A stretch of 64,000 bases of DNA from Paralichthys olivaceus (GCF_024713975.1 NC_091116.1:12616986-12680985), one strand, 5' to 3'. Positions 27,498-41,889 are shown, counted from the first letter of the stretch. The notes: generated by a model from the letters alone, not told the origin. Numbers and translations: made by a program.

Positions 27498-30400
27498 TCA
27501 GAGGAGCGGCCTCTGCTCCAGCGGCAGACTGTCCAACAGACACTTCAGCTGCTCCTCGCCCAACTTGATCTTGTCCTCCAGTTTGCGCTGCTCGATGATG
27601 AGAGCCGACTTCATCTTGACGAAGTGCCGGTAGTCGTCCAGGCTCTCTGCGTCCAGGTGGACCTCCATGATCCCAGAAACCAGCCGCTCTCGACGGTCCA
27701 GGTTCTCCTTCAGCTCCTTGGCGTCTTCGTGCTGCCGCATCAGCAGCTTGCGTTTCTCTGTCAGGTTCCGCTGAGGGATGGCGGATATGGAAATGTCATT
27801 AATGTATTTAAAAACAAACCTGCATTTGTTTTCATGTGACTGCGGTGATTACCTTCTCCTCTGGCGAAGCTTCGTCCTCCAGGCTGTTGAGGGCGTTTTC
27901 CACCCGGGCAAGCCGCCCCGACAGCGACAGCAGCAGGCTCACCACCTTGTCCAGGTCGCCTACGAACATGCGGAATTTGTCGAGCTGGTTGGGCTGACAG
28001 AGGCGCTGCACGGTGACCTCCACCTCACGGCCCAGGGTCTCGTTTTCCTCCACATCCTCCTGCAGGCTCTGCCGTGCCTCCCGCAGCACCTCCAGCTTCC
28101 TCGCCAGACTGGAGATCAGCTCTTGCTGTAGACACAGAAATTAACACAGTAAAGGAGAGTTTTTCTACACTACCAACTTCTACATGATGACGTCTATGTC
28201 CCAGGACGGCGGTGGGTGAGTTTGACCTTTTTACTGGCCAGATCGATGTCCAGCTCATCCTCAGAGTCCTGCTCCTCCAGCTGCCCCTGCATGTCCTTCA
28301 TCTTGATGAGGAGCTCGGCTTTGGGAGCTGACGTGTTGTAGTAGGAGGAGCTGGGGACCAGAGAAGCTGCTGCTGATGCAGACACATCCTCCTCCTCCCC
28401 CCTCCTGACAGAGAGAGCAAAGGAGCAGAGACGATTTTCAGACTCAGTTAAAACCAATCTAATAGTGAATGCTGTTTTTATTAATCTATGAATTTGTGTT
28501 TTGGATGAAATTAGGAGGAAAAATAGTTCACAGATTCCAGAGAGGGGAAAAGATGTGTCCTAATGTTGCTGTGGGGAGGTCAGAGGTCATCACTGCAAGG
28601 AATTCAGATAAACTTCATCAGGATATTTTGGTGAAGAAACTTTCCCCACCTGTCCGTGAGCCTGGGGGACAACGTCAGCCTGGAGCTGGTGGAGGCCTGC
28701 CTCCGCTGGTGGGCTCCCTCCAGGATCTGCTCCTCTGGCGGAAAGAGCCCCTCCATGAGGTCCATGGTGGTCTTCCTGCCGCTCTGGTCGAGAATGTCCA
28801 CCAGGGACTTGTCTTTACCCATGATGTCCCTGGCCAGTTCCTCTCTCTTGACGTCCTCCTCTGAGCGCTGGGCACCTGCTGAGCTCAACTCGTTGACTGT
28901 CTCTTGTGCCACTGAAGAAACTTGAGCCGGGTCCTGAGTGACCTGGCGGATGTAGGCGCTGAACAGGGACGACACCGGGCGCTCTGTGGCACCCAGGCAG
29001 GGGATATAAGGCGACGGCTCAAAGGTGCTGGAGGTCTCGCCGCTCTGGGGCAGGTAGGCTCGTCCCTCCCGATCTGAGCTGCTCTCAGTGTGGACGATCC
29101 TCACAGGGACTTTCCTCACTGGACTGTTCACATCCATCACTTCTGCAAGCTTCAGCCCATTTTCTGACCTGGAAACAGCTCAGTGTCAAAACCTGAAATT
29201 ATTCAACTTCTATTTTTTGAAACATTGGGCTGAAACTAAATGTGGAGATGACTGAGACGAGGACGATGCCTTGGAGGACAGACAACGGAAAATAAACCAA
29301 GACAAAACAGCATCGGGTTCATTTTTCTAACAAACACCAGAGCTGCTCAGTTGACTGATTCTAATTAAAGGATTGTACAGTAAAGTCGCGATGGAAAGCA
29401 AAGGTCACAGTTGTCATGTGGCTTTAACAAAATTACAGCCTCCACTTTGATTCATCTGAGGCTTCAGAGGAGATCCACAACAAGCCCGGTCGTTCCGCAG
29501 CAGCTGAGAATAAGCCACTACAGCGTTCCTTCGACAAACTTATGTCTCAACTGTTCCTTCTTGAACTTGTTTACCTGGAGCTCTTATTCAAAGCCTCTTC
29601 TACGAGCACACGAGGGAAACGCTTTACTTAACAAGGGGCACTGAAGAGACCTGAAGCACTTCTGCTAAGCTGCTTACCTGAGTGTTGAGTCATCCTTCGC
29701 GGACACGGTCGGCGGCTTGTCGGTCAGTCTCAGTGGTGCAAACTGTGGAGAGGGGGAGCGCACTCGATCTGTGGTGGGTAAAGACAGAGGAGCCGTCCAG
29801 GAGGAGTGAGGCGATGAAGGTGGAGGCAGCTGCTCCTTCTCCTGCTCGGGCTCTACATTTCCTTTTCTCACATCTGGTGGGGATGTCCAGCTGAGGTGAG
29901 GGGAGCTGGCCGGGGCGGGGCCAGCAGAGGAGCTGGGGGTAGCATCATGATGATGGGTGTCAGAGCTACAGCTGGACAGAGGCTGGAGCGCCGCTGGGTT
30001 TGCCTGGGAGGCAGCAAAGAATTCCTGGGAGGAAGATGTGGTTTCTGGCCCTAAAAGGGGCCTGGGCGGCAGCAGGAGGCCCTTGGTTTGTGGAGGTTGA
30101 GCTGCATGCTGGGAGCCAGGGTTGGGGCTGTGGCTGCGGGGGCCAGAGGAGTGTGTGGTTTGGGAGGGATTGGCAGCGTTCGATTTGGTCCTGTGGTCAG
30201 AGAGGCCTGGTACTGGGCCCTCGTTTCTGGGTACTGACGGGGCCGAGTGTGGGCTGAGGTCGGGTGGATATCGCAGTCGGTTCTCTGATTCTCCTCTAGT
30301 GGTCAAAATAAAGACAAACTTCATCAGTGCCAGAGATTAACATGGTCTTAGACAAATTAGTAGAAACAATAAACTTCCCACAAAATAAATACACACATGT

Positions 30401-30949
30401 GATTTAACACATTTCCTGCAAACACAGTGAAACATCAGAAATCCAGCAGTAAACTGAAACCTGTTTGTATTTGTCTGTAAAACTTAAATATCTTCTTGAA
30501 ATCGTGAAGATAGATTCACACGAGTCCTATTTTGATTTTACCATCGCTGCCAACGAGGTCAATCAATCCACTGATTTAATTTGTCTTTCCTTTCAAAGCT
30601 TCCAAGACTAAGTATAACGTTCTTTTTCCCACTCGTCCTCATGGATTCACTCCATATTTCTGTGTTTTTCAGTTGTACCAAGAAGAAATGTAGCACCAAC
30701 ACAAAACTGCATCAAGACGAGTTATGAGTCAGACGACGTTTTGTGGCTGTTTGAACCACAGCTGTGACTGTGGTGGTTTTAGAACTTCTGAAAAAGTAAG
30801 ATTCATATTCTGCACTTCACAAAATATGTTTTTGACAGAAAACATTTGGCTGAGATGAAGTTGAACATTAAAGATTTTACGACTTTAGCCAAGTTGTTTA
30901 CCTCGTGAGGGCACCACTCCGTTTACTCCTCTGCCAAACCACATGAGAC

Positions 30950-31019
<70 letters not shown>

Positions 31020-34000
31020 GTTCTGCAGGAGCCTGTGATATTAATATTGGCATTTTCAAAGTGTTTCCAGGTGAACCAGCGGTTGAATGTCACATTTCCT
31101 GACGTGTGTTTCTGTCCTACTCTTTGCAGAATAAACAAAGGAGTGAATGCTGTGGATTGATTTCACCAAGAAAAAGGTCACAAATGCAACAGATCAGTAA
31201 GTTTCCTTTGTGAACAGCAGCTTAAGAAAAAACTGATACACTCTCCGCCCTTCGTAAATCACCAGTTACCTCACAGACACCTTTTTAAATCTAGCTGTTG
31301 TTTGCCATGGGAATCAAGGAGATTCTAATCAGCTCAACATGAGGTAAAAGGGATCTCGTGTGACAGAAAATGATCATTTCCTTTCAGGGCAGGAAACCTG
31401 ACATTGGAAGCTGAGACCTGTTCTCTTTCTGCACTGAAATCTCACCACTCACATACATTCCTCATCGTCATGAAACTTCCCTGGCATTTCTTTCTGCTGG
31501 ATGTTTTGACAGGTCGGAGTGACCAGGCCCAAAACAAGCTGAACCCTCACCTGGTGGTGTAACTGCTCTGCTGGTCTTGTGAGTCTCTCCACGATGAGGG
31601 AATATTCTGCAGAATAAAAGGTAGAGTTCAGAGCTGTGTCCTCAATCACCACATTATTAAAAATCTTAATTAATAACTCAGAAGCTGCAGATCAGAAAAC
31701 AGCTGGTAACGTGTGTGAAAGTAGTTCATGTGGATCTTTGAACCATCGAGATATAAAATCTAACCTGTGCATAGAAGTCTGCAGAGGGGGAGGATCTGGA
31801 TCTCTCATGGGTGCAGATGACTTTCTCCTCAGCACCTGCATCCAAGATATTCTCTGCAGAGTGATACCTCCCTTGCGTCTTAGCCTCTGGCGACTTCTTC
31901 TGCTTGTTCCATGTGGCCTGGTACTCAGCGAAGGTCCCGAGCCTCTGCTGCTCCAGCAAGGTCTGCTTATGTCCAGGACTGAGGTCGTCGGGGTCTGTGG
32001 AGGAGTGAGCCTCCTCAGGCTCTGCAGAGGAAGTGTTCTCTTTGAGGTCTGTGTTCAGGTTTGAACTGTGACTTGACTTCAGCACAGGTCTGGAGAACGC
32101 AGGTTTGGCCTCAAAGAACCTCCTGCGCTCTCCAAAGGACCCCCTTTGAGGTTCTAACTCCACGCCTACTTTGTCTATCTTATCAGGCTCTGAGAAGGAG
32201 TGTGTCCTCTTTGCCAGGGGGAAACGTTTACGTCCTCTAATGCGTCCATTAGAGGTTTTAGGCTGCGGCACCTCAGGTCCAAGGGGCTCCAGGTCGCGTC
32301 TCTGGAAGGAGGTGGCCTGGAGAACCCGGGCCTGTGCCTCTTTCAGGTGATCTTTGTAGATATTGGAAAAGGAGGCACCAGAGGTCGTAGAAGTCTCTGT
32401 GGATCTCCACTCCTCTACCTCCTCTTCCTCTGCATCACAAGTCAGAGTTGCAGCGCTGCGACTCTTTTGCAACTGAGCTCGTTTCTGCTGGATCTCTTTG
32501 CGGAGCGTGGTAGCATAACGGTCACTGCGTCGATTCACTTTTCCACTGCCGGTGGCCATGGCGTCACCAGAATCCTGGGTGGACATGACACCCATGGTCA
32601 AAGCTGCAGGTTGCCCCCCAGCCAGACTCCTACTCTCCTGGGCCAGGGAGTGGAGGAGTGGGGTTTTCAGGGGGGATATCCGGTGGTCTTCTTGAGGCAC
32701 CCATGGATCTTGCTGCCGTGAAAGACTGACCTTTTGATCGTTACTTAGATGCGTTGAAAAATGTTTTTTCGTGTCATTATTGTGTCCTTCACCTCTCTTT
32801 GCAGTGTCCTCTGGGCTGCGGCACCGATTAGAATGTTCTGAGGTTTGATGAAGACCATTCCCCAGATGAGAATGACCATTGCGCTCCTTATTTTCGCTGT
32901 AAGGCATCTGAGACTGAGGTAGAGAGTACTTTGCCTTCAATGAACTCGAGAAGCCTGGTTCATTGCTGTTCACCCAGTGTGCTTTCTCTGTCTCCCCCTT
33001 CCGGCCCTCTGCTTTGCCCTGCCTGGCCTGAAGCTCAGCGGTCTGAACCAAATGCTTGCCTGCTGGGCCATAGTATCTGCTGTGCCCCCAGCCCTCCAGG
33101 TTTGGGTTTGCAGCAGAACTTGTCATGGATGCTGTGGAGTGCCTAACTTGTTTGCGGTTGAAAAGATTTGTGGGTAGATCCTGGAGGCTGCGATAGTAGC
33201 TTCCAACACTCTGAGTCTTTGCGGGAGGAGCCGACCTGGTCTGCAGGTAGAAGGGGCTCTCGTCGCTGTATTGCCTCTGGTGGGCCGCTGCTTGGGTGTA
33301 ATGAGACTGTCTGACATCATTGCTGGACAAAGAGAATAGTTTGTTGTGGTGCAGCTGGTTGTGGTTGTGGTCAGCTGCTGTGTGGGGATGGAGGAGGTCT
33401 TTGGCGGGCAGGGGGTTGAAGCTGAGTCTGGCATCTGAGGTTTTTCCCTGGTGAGATCTGAGGCCGTTCTGGTCATTGCTTTCAGTCAGTTTTTCTGTTG
33501 ATCTGCCGTGGCTCTTTGTCGGACCACTTGGCCCTTCGGGATAAGGGAACACTTTTGTGACGGCAAAACTGTCACTGCGCAGGGGAGGAGGTGGAGGTGG
33601 AGGAGGGGGAGACTGGGACTTCTTCTCTGGTACTTGCCACACCGGGCCGATGCTCAGTCTCCCTGCGATGGAAACCCTCGTGGCCGGCTGCTCTTCAGCC
33701 CGTAACCCCTCCCAGCCTCCGTTCCCTAGCGTCGGCTGGTGGTACCTGTGCCGCCCCGCCTGTTGAAGCCCCTCGCTCTGAAGCCCCTTGAAGAAAATGT
33801 TTTCAGTGCTGGTGCCCTTCCTACCAGATGTGCTCTGGTCATGAACAGGAGGACTGGAGCCGTTGGTAAAGCAGCTGAACGCAGAGTCTCTTTTGCCTGC
33901 AGGTCCAGTGAGCGGCTCTGCACTGCCGATGTATTTGGTTGGGGAAAGACGATCTGGTGGGAAAGGATGAGAGGGACGGTCCAGTCTCTCCATGTTGTTC

Positions 34001-37000
34001 ACTGAGCTGAACTGACTGGTGAGCTGACGCTGAGTGTTCTGTTCCCCTTGAGTGGACAATTCTTTGGACCTGGTTTGTAAAGTCAGCCAAACATTTAACT
34101 TTAATATTTACTCAAATGACAGAATATAATTCCTGCTGTTTTTAATGCAGAGAAACAGGAAAGGAGAACTTTAAATCTGCACCTTGCTTCATGTTTTGGC
34201 TGCCAGACTGGTGCCGGGGTGGCCTCTCTCCCAGCGGGCTCTGTCTCCTCTTCTGTCAGCTTGGAGGAGTGCCAGGAATGGGGCCGCGAGCCTGGATCAT
34301 TCTTTCTGCAAGGCACAGAGCAAACAAAACAGTTTACACTATCACACGGGAGTGTTTGACATTTAAGCTTCTGCGCTGTTTTCCAAACTCTTATGAGCAG
34401 ACGGAGGAGACGAGTTTCAAACACATATAATTCAGCTGAGTGGGTTTTTTGCCCAAAATAAAAAACTTTAACTTGATGAAAGATGAACTCCCCAAAGTCT
34501 GCGACTCTTACCTTTAAATTTCAGTACAGAATTTGAGTTTGGTTCGTTCATTAAAAATATAATTTGCACTGAAATATTTTTTTTTTGACCTATGAATCAA
34601 ATTTGATCAATCTTTCTTATATTACAAACACAGATTCCCACCAAACATCACATACCCTTTGAAGCGGTTCTTCCTGGAGAGCATGTTGAAAGAGAACGTG
34701 ATTACTAGATAATACACACTAATTTAAATGATGTTAACTCAAACCTAATAATAGCACTTGATCTGGCTGAACATCACACGACTGGAAACAACTTTAAAAC
34801 CAAAACCTTCAAAAACAAAGGAACAAATCACAACTAAAGTCGGACTAGCAACATTTCTGAGGGAAAAATACAAAGGAACACAACACAACATGAAAGCTCA
34901 GGGACCAACTCTGCTTCATCACAAACTACCAGCAATCACAACAGGACACGACTCAGTGATGGTACCTCATAGAGCTGCGCAAAATCTTGGTTAGAAAGCT
35001 CCTTGCCACGTGAACTTCGGTTTCTGACGGCATTGTGCGTGGCGATACAACATCAACCATTTTAGGCCTGATGGGTGGTGAGTAAAAGGGGAAAAAAAAG
35101 AAAGTGGGAGGTGGACATGTCGGCATCAAACTTCAACAGAAAAACATCAGAAAGCTGAATCGTTCTTCTTTCTGAAGAAAGAATGGAAAAGCAGTGAGAT
35201 GGAGGGCTGGCCAGGAGGGTCAGGACAGAAACTTACTTCACCAGGATACTTCTGAAACTCTCTCAGCTTTACAAAAACACTACAAGGGGGGGACCACCCA
35301 CTGCCCACTGGTGTTAGGCTGAAACAAAGCAAGGCGGCCCAGTTTAGATGAACTTTAATTACAGCTAAATAATGAGGACAACTGGAATCATTTAAAAGCT
35401 ACAGGTCTGCACTTTGATCCAGAATCATGTCTGAAGCCCAAGCAGGCAGGTATGCACCCCCACACCTCTATAATTGTGAAGAGCCTTCACAACAGGAGCA
35501 GGAGACAGACCTGTCACAGCCATATGGCTCGTTCAGAGCTTAGCTGCTTAGCTTTTAGAAAAATAAGACGGACGTAAAGTGGATCCACTGTAACCACGAC
35601 CTCCTTCACATACAAGTGATTGGGTTCATTTCTTTAAAAACAGAATAACAGCTCCTGAAGAGGACAAACTTTAAAACCTCTGGTTGGGACTCTTCCCGAA
35701 TTCCCAGAGTTCAAATGTCGATCGGGGTGAAATCTCTCGTCTAAACGAGACGTAAGTCACCCTGATTGAAACGCTAACCCTGCCAGGTCGTGATGGAGAC
35801 GCTGCATTCTTTCAGAGGAGGAATGCAGGGAGGTGTTTTCCCTCCCTGCCGTAGCCTTGCTTTAAGTGGGACATCTCTGTTGGCCATCTAGCAGGAGTCA
35901 GACAGTCTCCCTGTCACATCTTTCTCTGATTTCTGACTTCTTTATTTACTCGTGATTGATTTTCAGCATTAGTTTGCTGTTATAGTGACTAAATAAAGTT
36001 TCTGGTATTCATGAAAAGCCAAACAACCAAAGCAAAGTATCCAAAACAAGAGATGGGGTTTCCCAAAAACCTTCCCTGCCTCTGTTCACCGTGACACAAA
36101 GTGAGAGTTGCGTTGCCTCCAAACAACCTCCTGCACAATGGAAATGCAAATGTCCCTTTTTCTAAAGCGCTGAGGGTCTATTGTCAAGGGACACAGCTGC
36201 TCTGTCACAGATATTCCACAGGGGAGGAGACGCCGCCGCTCGCTCCCAGGAAACATGAGCTGACGTCGAGCTCATTCAGGAAAGCATGAAACCAAAACGC
36301 AGCTGACCCAGTTGGCTGTGAGTGAATCTGTTATTGAGAGGATTCATTAAAGGTGAAGGAAAGACAACATATTTGTAAAGAGCAGAAACAAGAGAACGGA
36401 TATTTCTCTACTCCACAAAAAACAATGTGGGGAAATCTAAACTTCAACTACTGCATTTCAAGATGTCAACTAATCCAAGTAATGATTTGAGTAGATTATT
36501 TTCAGCACATTCAGTGAGATTTCAACCAGTTTAATCCGTCTGTATTTTGAAAACACGAAGGTAGATTGATGCAGGAGAATGAAGGAGATTTACCCAGATG
36601 TGAGCATATAATTGAATAATGATGATTTCAGAAAAGGTTTTAAATATTCTTACTGTCCTGGCAGATTCAGTTTTAGAATATAAATAAATCACCACGAGCT
36701 ACTTGTTACTCTTTCTGAGATGAAGCAGCAGCGTGGTCACTCACCCACCCTGTGAAACTTTGTGCTCTATGACAGGTTCAGAAAGGACACTTCCACTTCA
36801 CTTGTCCTCGGTCGACTCCTTCAACACTCGAGCACAGAAAGAAAGATGCACTTTGACACCACAGCTCCCACCCGGCTGACAGAAACGAGTGCTGAGGAAT
36901 CTGGCAACTCCATGACTGAGGAGCCACTGACTCCCTCCACCTCCCCACCTCCGTCTCCCCCTTGGTATGATCTCACACACACACACACACACACACACTC

Positions 37001-40000
37001 CACTGCAGAGGAGATTTCCTCCTCAGGGATTATTGAGGGGGATTTGAGACAAGGGGGAGGAGTTATTGTCCTGTCCCACGTCCTTGCTGTAATCTAGTGT
37101 TTGGACTGCGATGGGGCGTCAACACCACAACAGCTCACTTTGTCACAAAGACAAATACAGGATATAAAGTACGGGATGATCGAGAACGTCACTCTGTGGA
37201 GCTCAAAGGCCCAACTATCCACACATCTTCTAGTTTAAATAGAGAAGGAAAAAGGAAGTGGTGTGAATCCTGTAGACTAATAAACCAACGAACAAACAAA
37301 TGAATCCATCAGTTTTGTCTGTAACTTCATCTTGAACATTTCTTTTCTCCAAACAGGTGCAGCAAGAACGTCTCACATTTCAAACCCTGATCTCAGAGAC
37401 TTTCCTGCTTAAATAAACAAAAACTAATCATGATCAGATTTAGATTTTTGGGTGAATTGTGACGCTGCTGCTGCATCTCGTCCGTTATCATCACGAAGTC
37501 TCAAACAGAATTTATTCCATCATCGTCGTGTGTTTCACAAACCAGTTTTCTCTATTCTACGTCTCCTTCAGTGTCCTTGTGGAGAAACACAGCACAGACA
37601 GGAATGTTCGGCCGGGGTCAGCGTCTGTTTTGAGAGATACCAGCCAATGTCAGACTGAGAGGGAGGAGGAGGAGGCAGATACCAAGCGGCTCCTTCACCG
37701 TGAAATAACTGCTTCACTGAGGGGAGGAGAAGCTGGGAGAGAAGTCAGAGGTCACGTGATCCACTGAGGCCTGGACGACGATGTGAGTTTAAGTTTTCAC
37801 AAGGTTTTCAGGCTTGTACTCCAGAGAGAGTGCAAACACTTCCCTCCCTCGCTGACACCGTCATTATCACTTCGTCTCGCTAGATTCCTGAAATTCTCAA
37901 TCCTCGTATTTACTCAAGAACATGAACAAACAAAATGTCCTGGTTGTACAGAACCGATGCACACTAAGTAATAACTGATGTTCAGTAAGTTGATAACTCC
38001 CTCGCATCTTCCTCCTCATCCCGCGGCTCAGCTGTGACACGTGTTGCTGAATCACCAGCTTGTTGGCAGCGGATCCAGCAGTGGCGGTGGCATCAGCCCG
38101 CACTGAGCCCTAAACACAGCCGCACAATAGAAAACGCCGGCGTCATCACAGCTGGGCTTATCGGTGTGTCACTGCCTGGACCGGCCACAAAAAGAGGAGG
38201 GAGGCAGAAATGTGTGACGGAGAAAGTACCGGTCTTTGATTACCTGGAGACAACAAACAGCTGGAATCTCTGGCTCAGCGATAACATTCAGACCGCTTCT
38301 TCATTTTATTTAGTTAGCTGACGTTAACTCAAGGTTTCTGCAGGTTTCAACAAGTTCATTTAAAACTTTGAAATCGTTTTTTTAGTCCATAATGAATGAA
38401 AGATATGACGGAACATCAGAATATCACGTTGGTCGAGTTTGTAGTTTTATTACAGCGCGTTCATATCTGGATAATTTAAAAAAGAAGTACAAGAACCCAC
38501 AGAGACATCACAAACCAATCAAATAAAATCTCACTTTTAAAGTTGGGGAGAAGCATTAATTGAATATTTACTTAATTAAGACAGATGGTATTTATGTATT
38601 AATGATATCGAATCACAGGATTTGGTCCAAAATGTTTTCTCAGTTGACACACACACTCACACACAAACACACACACTCACACACAAACACACACACACAC
38701 ACACACGTGAATGCTCTAAAAATGATTTAAATCCGTAGTCGACAATCAGCTGCTTTCAACCTGTGTGAGTGTGTGAGTGAGATAACAGTGATTTACCACA
38801 CACATGATTTACCTTGTAAATGTACTCTACTCACACACACACACAGATTTAGCTTCAACAGTTTACCTGCACTAAAGCTGTCCTCCATCCTTTTCCTCAC
38901 CGTCACATAAATCCTCAGGATATGAAAGAAAACAGCAGAAACTCCCTCAGGCAGTTTGTCAGCTTTCTTTCTGACCGTGAGTAAAACCAGTCGCTGTCTT
39001 TTAAACTGTATGTGTCGTCCACGTAAAGAAAACCTGCCGTTATCTCAAAACTCGTCCACCGCTTCCTGATCTAATCCCATTTGTCAGGAAACCAAATGAT
39101 TGAATCGCAGGAGATGAAATAATGCAGAGGCAGAGACAGAGGGAGAGAGACGGGGAAGAGGAAATACCTGAGAAGTGAATGATCTTCTCTTTATCTTCTA
39201 AAAACCAAACATGTCCAGAGAGAGAGGAGAGAGACACAGACAGGAGCGCCCACTCTGCAGCCAAAGCCCCTGAAAACAATAGGCTCTGCTGATATGGCCT
39301 ATCCCACTAAGTAGTGTCAACTCACCTAGGCAACACGGACCGTACCACTCCTCCTGCAAACAGGGGAGGACGCCAGGGTCGAAGCAGCTCTGTGGACGCC
39401 TCAGTGTCCCCTCGCAGACAGTTTTTAGTGTCCTGTACAGATATGATCACCCGGTTGCTCAGTGAACGATACTTGGTTCGAGTATTTACTGCGGCGGAAG
39501 CGATTTGTTGAACGTCAGCGTGATTCCACCTTCTCTGTCTGTTGACTCAACCCACTCTGCAAAGCTAAACCCAGGACTGTGGCTTTGCAGCTAGTAATTG
39601 GATTCAGGCTTAAAGACGTCAGTGACACATGTAGTAAAAAGTAAATTAAATAAACTGTAATTCACTCAGCAACATTTAAATTCTATTGTGTAATAAGGCT
39701 TTTGATTTAACCTTTTAAATCTTGATTTACCCTCAGATTTCCTCCTGTTTTCTTGTGGCTGTTTACTTTACACCGACTCAACCAATGGGTCGTAGTGATT
39801 AATTAGTCTTTTAAATGATTTATCAGTCAAAACTAAGAAGCATTGTCTTTTTCCAGCTGCTTCAGTTTGAGAATTTGTCACTTTTCCTTTCAGAAAATTC
39901 AGTTCCTTTGTTTTTTTTGGATCAAGGTTCATTATTGGCATAAAAGTTCAGTGTGTAAGATTTAGGTGAAAAAATCTGTTGTTAGAAATTGAATATAAAA

Positions 40001-41889
40001 TAATCCTAGTGTTGTTTTCTTTACCCTTTATATTCAAATCCTTTATATTTAAATACTTTATATTGACTTCAGGAGCAGGTCTTTTTATGACAACAGCAGG
40101 TTTCCACAGGTTCTCTCATGTGTGGAAGTGAGGGGTATTCAGCTGCAACATGAAACTTCACCACTAGATGTCACTAAATTCACACTGAACCCTTAATGCA
40201 TCTTAAACGGAAACGGAATTATTGGAATAATGAGGAATAAAAAGTGATGTCACAAACAAAGAGCGGACACGAAGCAGAACACAAACACCACTTGATTATG
40301 TCATGAAGATAATTGAAGTATTGCATAATTCAGCAGCCTCTCAACACACTTTATTTACTTCTATTGACAGTAGATTTTTTTTAACTATATCCTAGATTTC
40401 TCACATTGATCGTACGGGGTCTTGTTTTGATCCGTACATTGCTGTCGTCATCTGAGTGTCGCGTTCACTGAATCATTATCTGACGTGTGGAATAACAGTG
40501 TTGGCTGAGGCCTGACCGCCTCCACAATACCCGCTTTTGTTTTACTCTCAGGGGCAAACAAGCAGCGAGAGGCCCACGTGTGAGGCTGTCAGGCTGGGTC
40601 TGCCTCAGCTGACCCCCCCCTGATTAGAAAATGACTGGTTGGTGAAGAAAATATAATTTAGGAGGTTTTTAGACAGAATTTAATTTATTGTTTTAATGAA
40701 TTTAATGAAATATGCAGATATTGTGAAATGAAAATAAAATGTTTGTATTTCTCAGGTATTCAAACGTGTGTATCTGCTGTTTGCGGTACCTTCGGACCAC
40801 CAGGGTCAGGGTCTTGTGCGAGCTCTTCACCAGGCAGATGGCCTCCTGCCGGGAGCCGCTGAGGGGAACGGCGTTGACGCTCACCATCTCGTCTCCAGCC
40901 AGGAGGCGGACGGCTGCTGCCAGGCTGCCCTGCTCCACCTGAACTCACACCCAGAGACGTCAGGTACAGTTCGTAATGAGTCACAGAGTAGAGCACGTTG
41001 TCTCAACTGTTCAGTGTCAACGTGCATTTATCTTTAACAAATAAAACAGAACAGCAAAGCATTGTGGACCTTTCACTTCAGTGATTTCCTCCACGTCCTC
41101 CAGGGGAACCTGGGGTGGACAGCAACACGAGCGCTCTGATGAAAAATTAAACTCTGCAGCGGCTGTAACCTGAGCTGGACGACGGCTCCATGTGAGCTGC
41201 GGTTCACAACAGCACAACAGGCTCCTGCTAGTTTCACAATAAGCAGGGTTGTGGGTTCAATTCCCAAGATAAAGTGCCTTTTTATGAAGGTTTATCCTCA
41301 AGTATTTGTTGAGATATGAACTAAAAGCTCTCAGATGCTTATTCTGATGCTTCAACGGGCACTTTTGAACCTGATGTGTAATATCTCACACACCAGTGTT
41401 GTGATGTGTGGGGGAACACTTCAATATTTCAGACGCTGGAAGGGTTCAAATTCTGCACCTTGAATCTAATTCAGGGGTGAGGAACATTCACACTCTCATC
41501 CGAAACTCTTCCTCCGATCCTCAGCAGCACAAGACAAGACTCTGCTTTCTGACAAAATTAGGAAAATGATGAATAACTGGAGTTTTAGTTATTTAATCCT
41601 TCAGTTCCAAACTATTGAGATATTGTTAATTAAAACCTGGACTGGTTTCAAAACTGGTACAAACCGTTACCTTGGTGATGACCAGCGGCTCCCGGTGCTC
41701 GGTGCCTCCCCTCAGAGTGAAGCCCCAGGGTGCTTTGCCCCGGAGCAGCACTTCCACCAGCTCCTCGTCCTCCTGCTCCTCTTCCTCGTCGTCCTCTTTC
41801 CTCCGCCGGCCCGCGCCCCGCCACTTATCCACCTCTCTCCACCATCTCATCCTCCCTGCTGAAACTCTCAGGTCATCCATGGCATCCAT
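27498..41889 (-). CDS. shroom2: shroom2, PDZ- and ASD-domain actin-binding regulator of cell shape
   Basis: Shroom proteins bind F-actin through ASD1 and recruit Rho kinase through ASD2 to drive apical constriction and junctional contractility. Minus-strand coding exons: 41671-41889, 40790-40938, 34656-34673, 34183-34305, 31765-34069, 31551-31606, 29678-30295, 28650-29168, 28227-28404, 27853-28125, 27498-27770. The sum is 4731 nt, 1576 aa plus stop. A PDZ domain (about 44-123) carries the loop [10 protein letters not shown]. The 2.3-kb exon holds a proline run before LRSDSF, then ASD1 (about 680-920, [32 protein letters not shown]). The ASD2 coiled coil fills the last 240 residues ([20 protein letters not shown]). 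Motifs RSPSPQFAP and [12 protein letters not shown] distinguish Shroom2 from Shroom3/4. The start is the first of two in-frame ATGs (MDAMDD). Confidence 0.95.
30952..31018. repeat. (TG)n microsatellite in a shroom2 intron
   Basis: An uninterrupted run of about 33 TG dinucleotides in the intron between exons 29678-30295 and 31551-31606. The rest of that intron shows no exon. Confidence 0.97.
34656..34673 (-). CDS. shroom2: 18-nt microexon of shroom2
   Basis: Minus-strand acceptor ctctccag and donor ggtatgtg flank 18 nt. Inclusion gives R-KNRFKG-KNDPG across the junction of exons 40790 and 34305; skipping gives R-KNDPG. Both keep frame because 18 is a multiple of three, so the microexon may be a cassette placed just after the PDZ domain. 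Confidence 0.55.
34674..40789 (-). other. shroom2: long shroom2 intron 2
   Basis: About 6.1 kb separate the PDZ exons from the rest. No other exon of the main transcript is needed for frame. It contains CA-type repeats at about 36968-36998 and 38641-38706 and the MITE-like element near 39945-40196. A shorter alternative promoter could lie here, but none is demonstrated. Confidence 0.5.
39945..40196. mobile_element. MITE-like non-autonomous element with terminal inverted repeats
   Basis: The left end AGTTCAGTGTGTAAGATTTA and the right end TAAATTCACACTGAACCC are imperfect inverted complements about 250 bp apart. No ORF lies between. The right-end 55 bp recur at 16486-16545. I recognise the internal text as a repeat widespread in teleost introns and UTRs. 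Target-site duplication is not clear. Confidence 0.65.
41200..41275. mobile_element. possible tRNA-derived SINE fragment
   Basis: GGTTCAATTCCC matches the RNA polymerase III B-box and is embedded in GTTGTGGGTTCAATTCCC, typical of tRNA-derived SINE heads. A clear A-box and a cloverleaf were not found. It lies in shroom2 intron 1. Confidence 0.35.

Noticed and set aside
41222..41270. A tRNA gene suggested by a B-box-like sequence
   Set aside because: No A-box at the right distance and no cloverleaf can be drawn; a SINE remnant is more likely.
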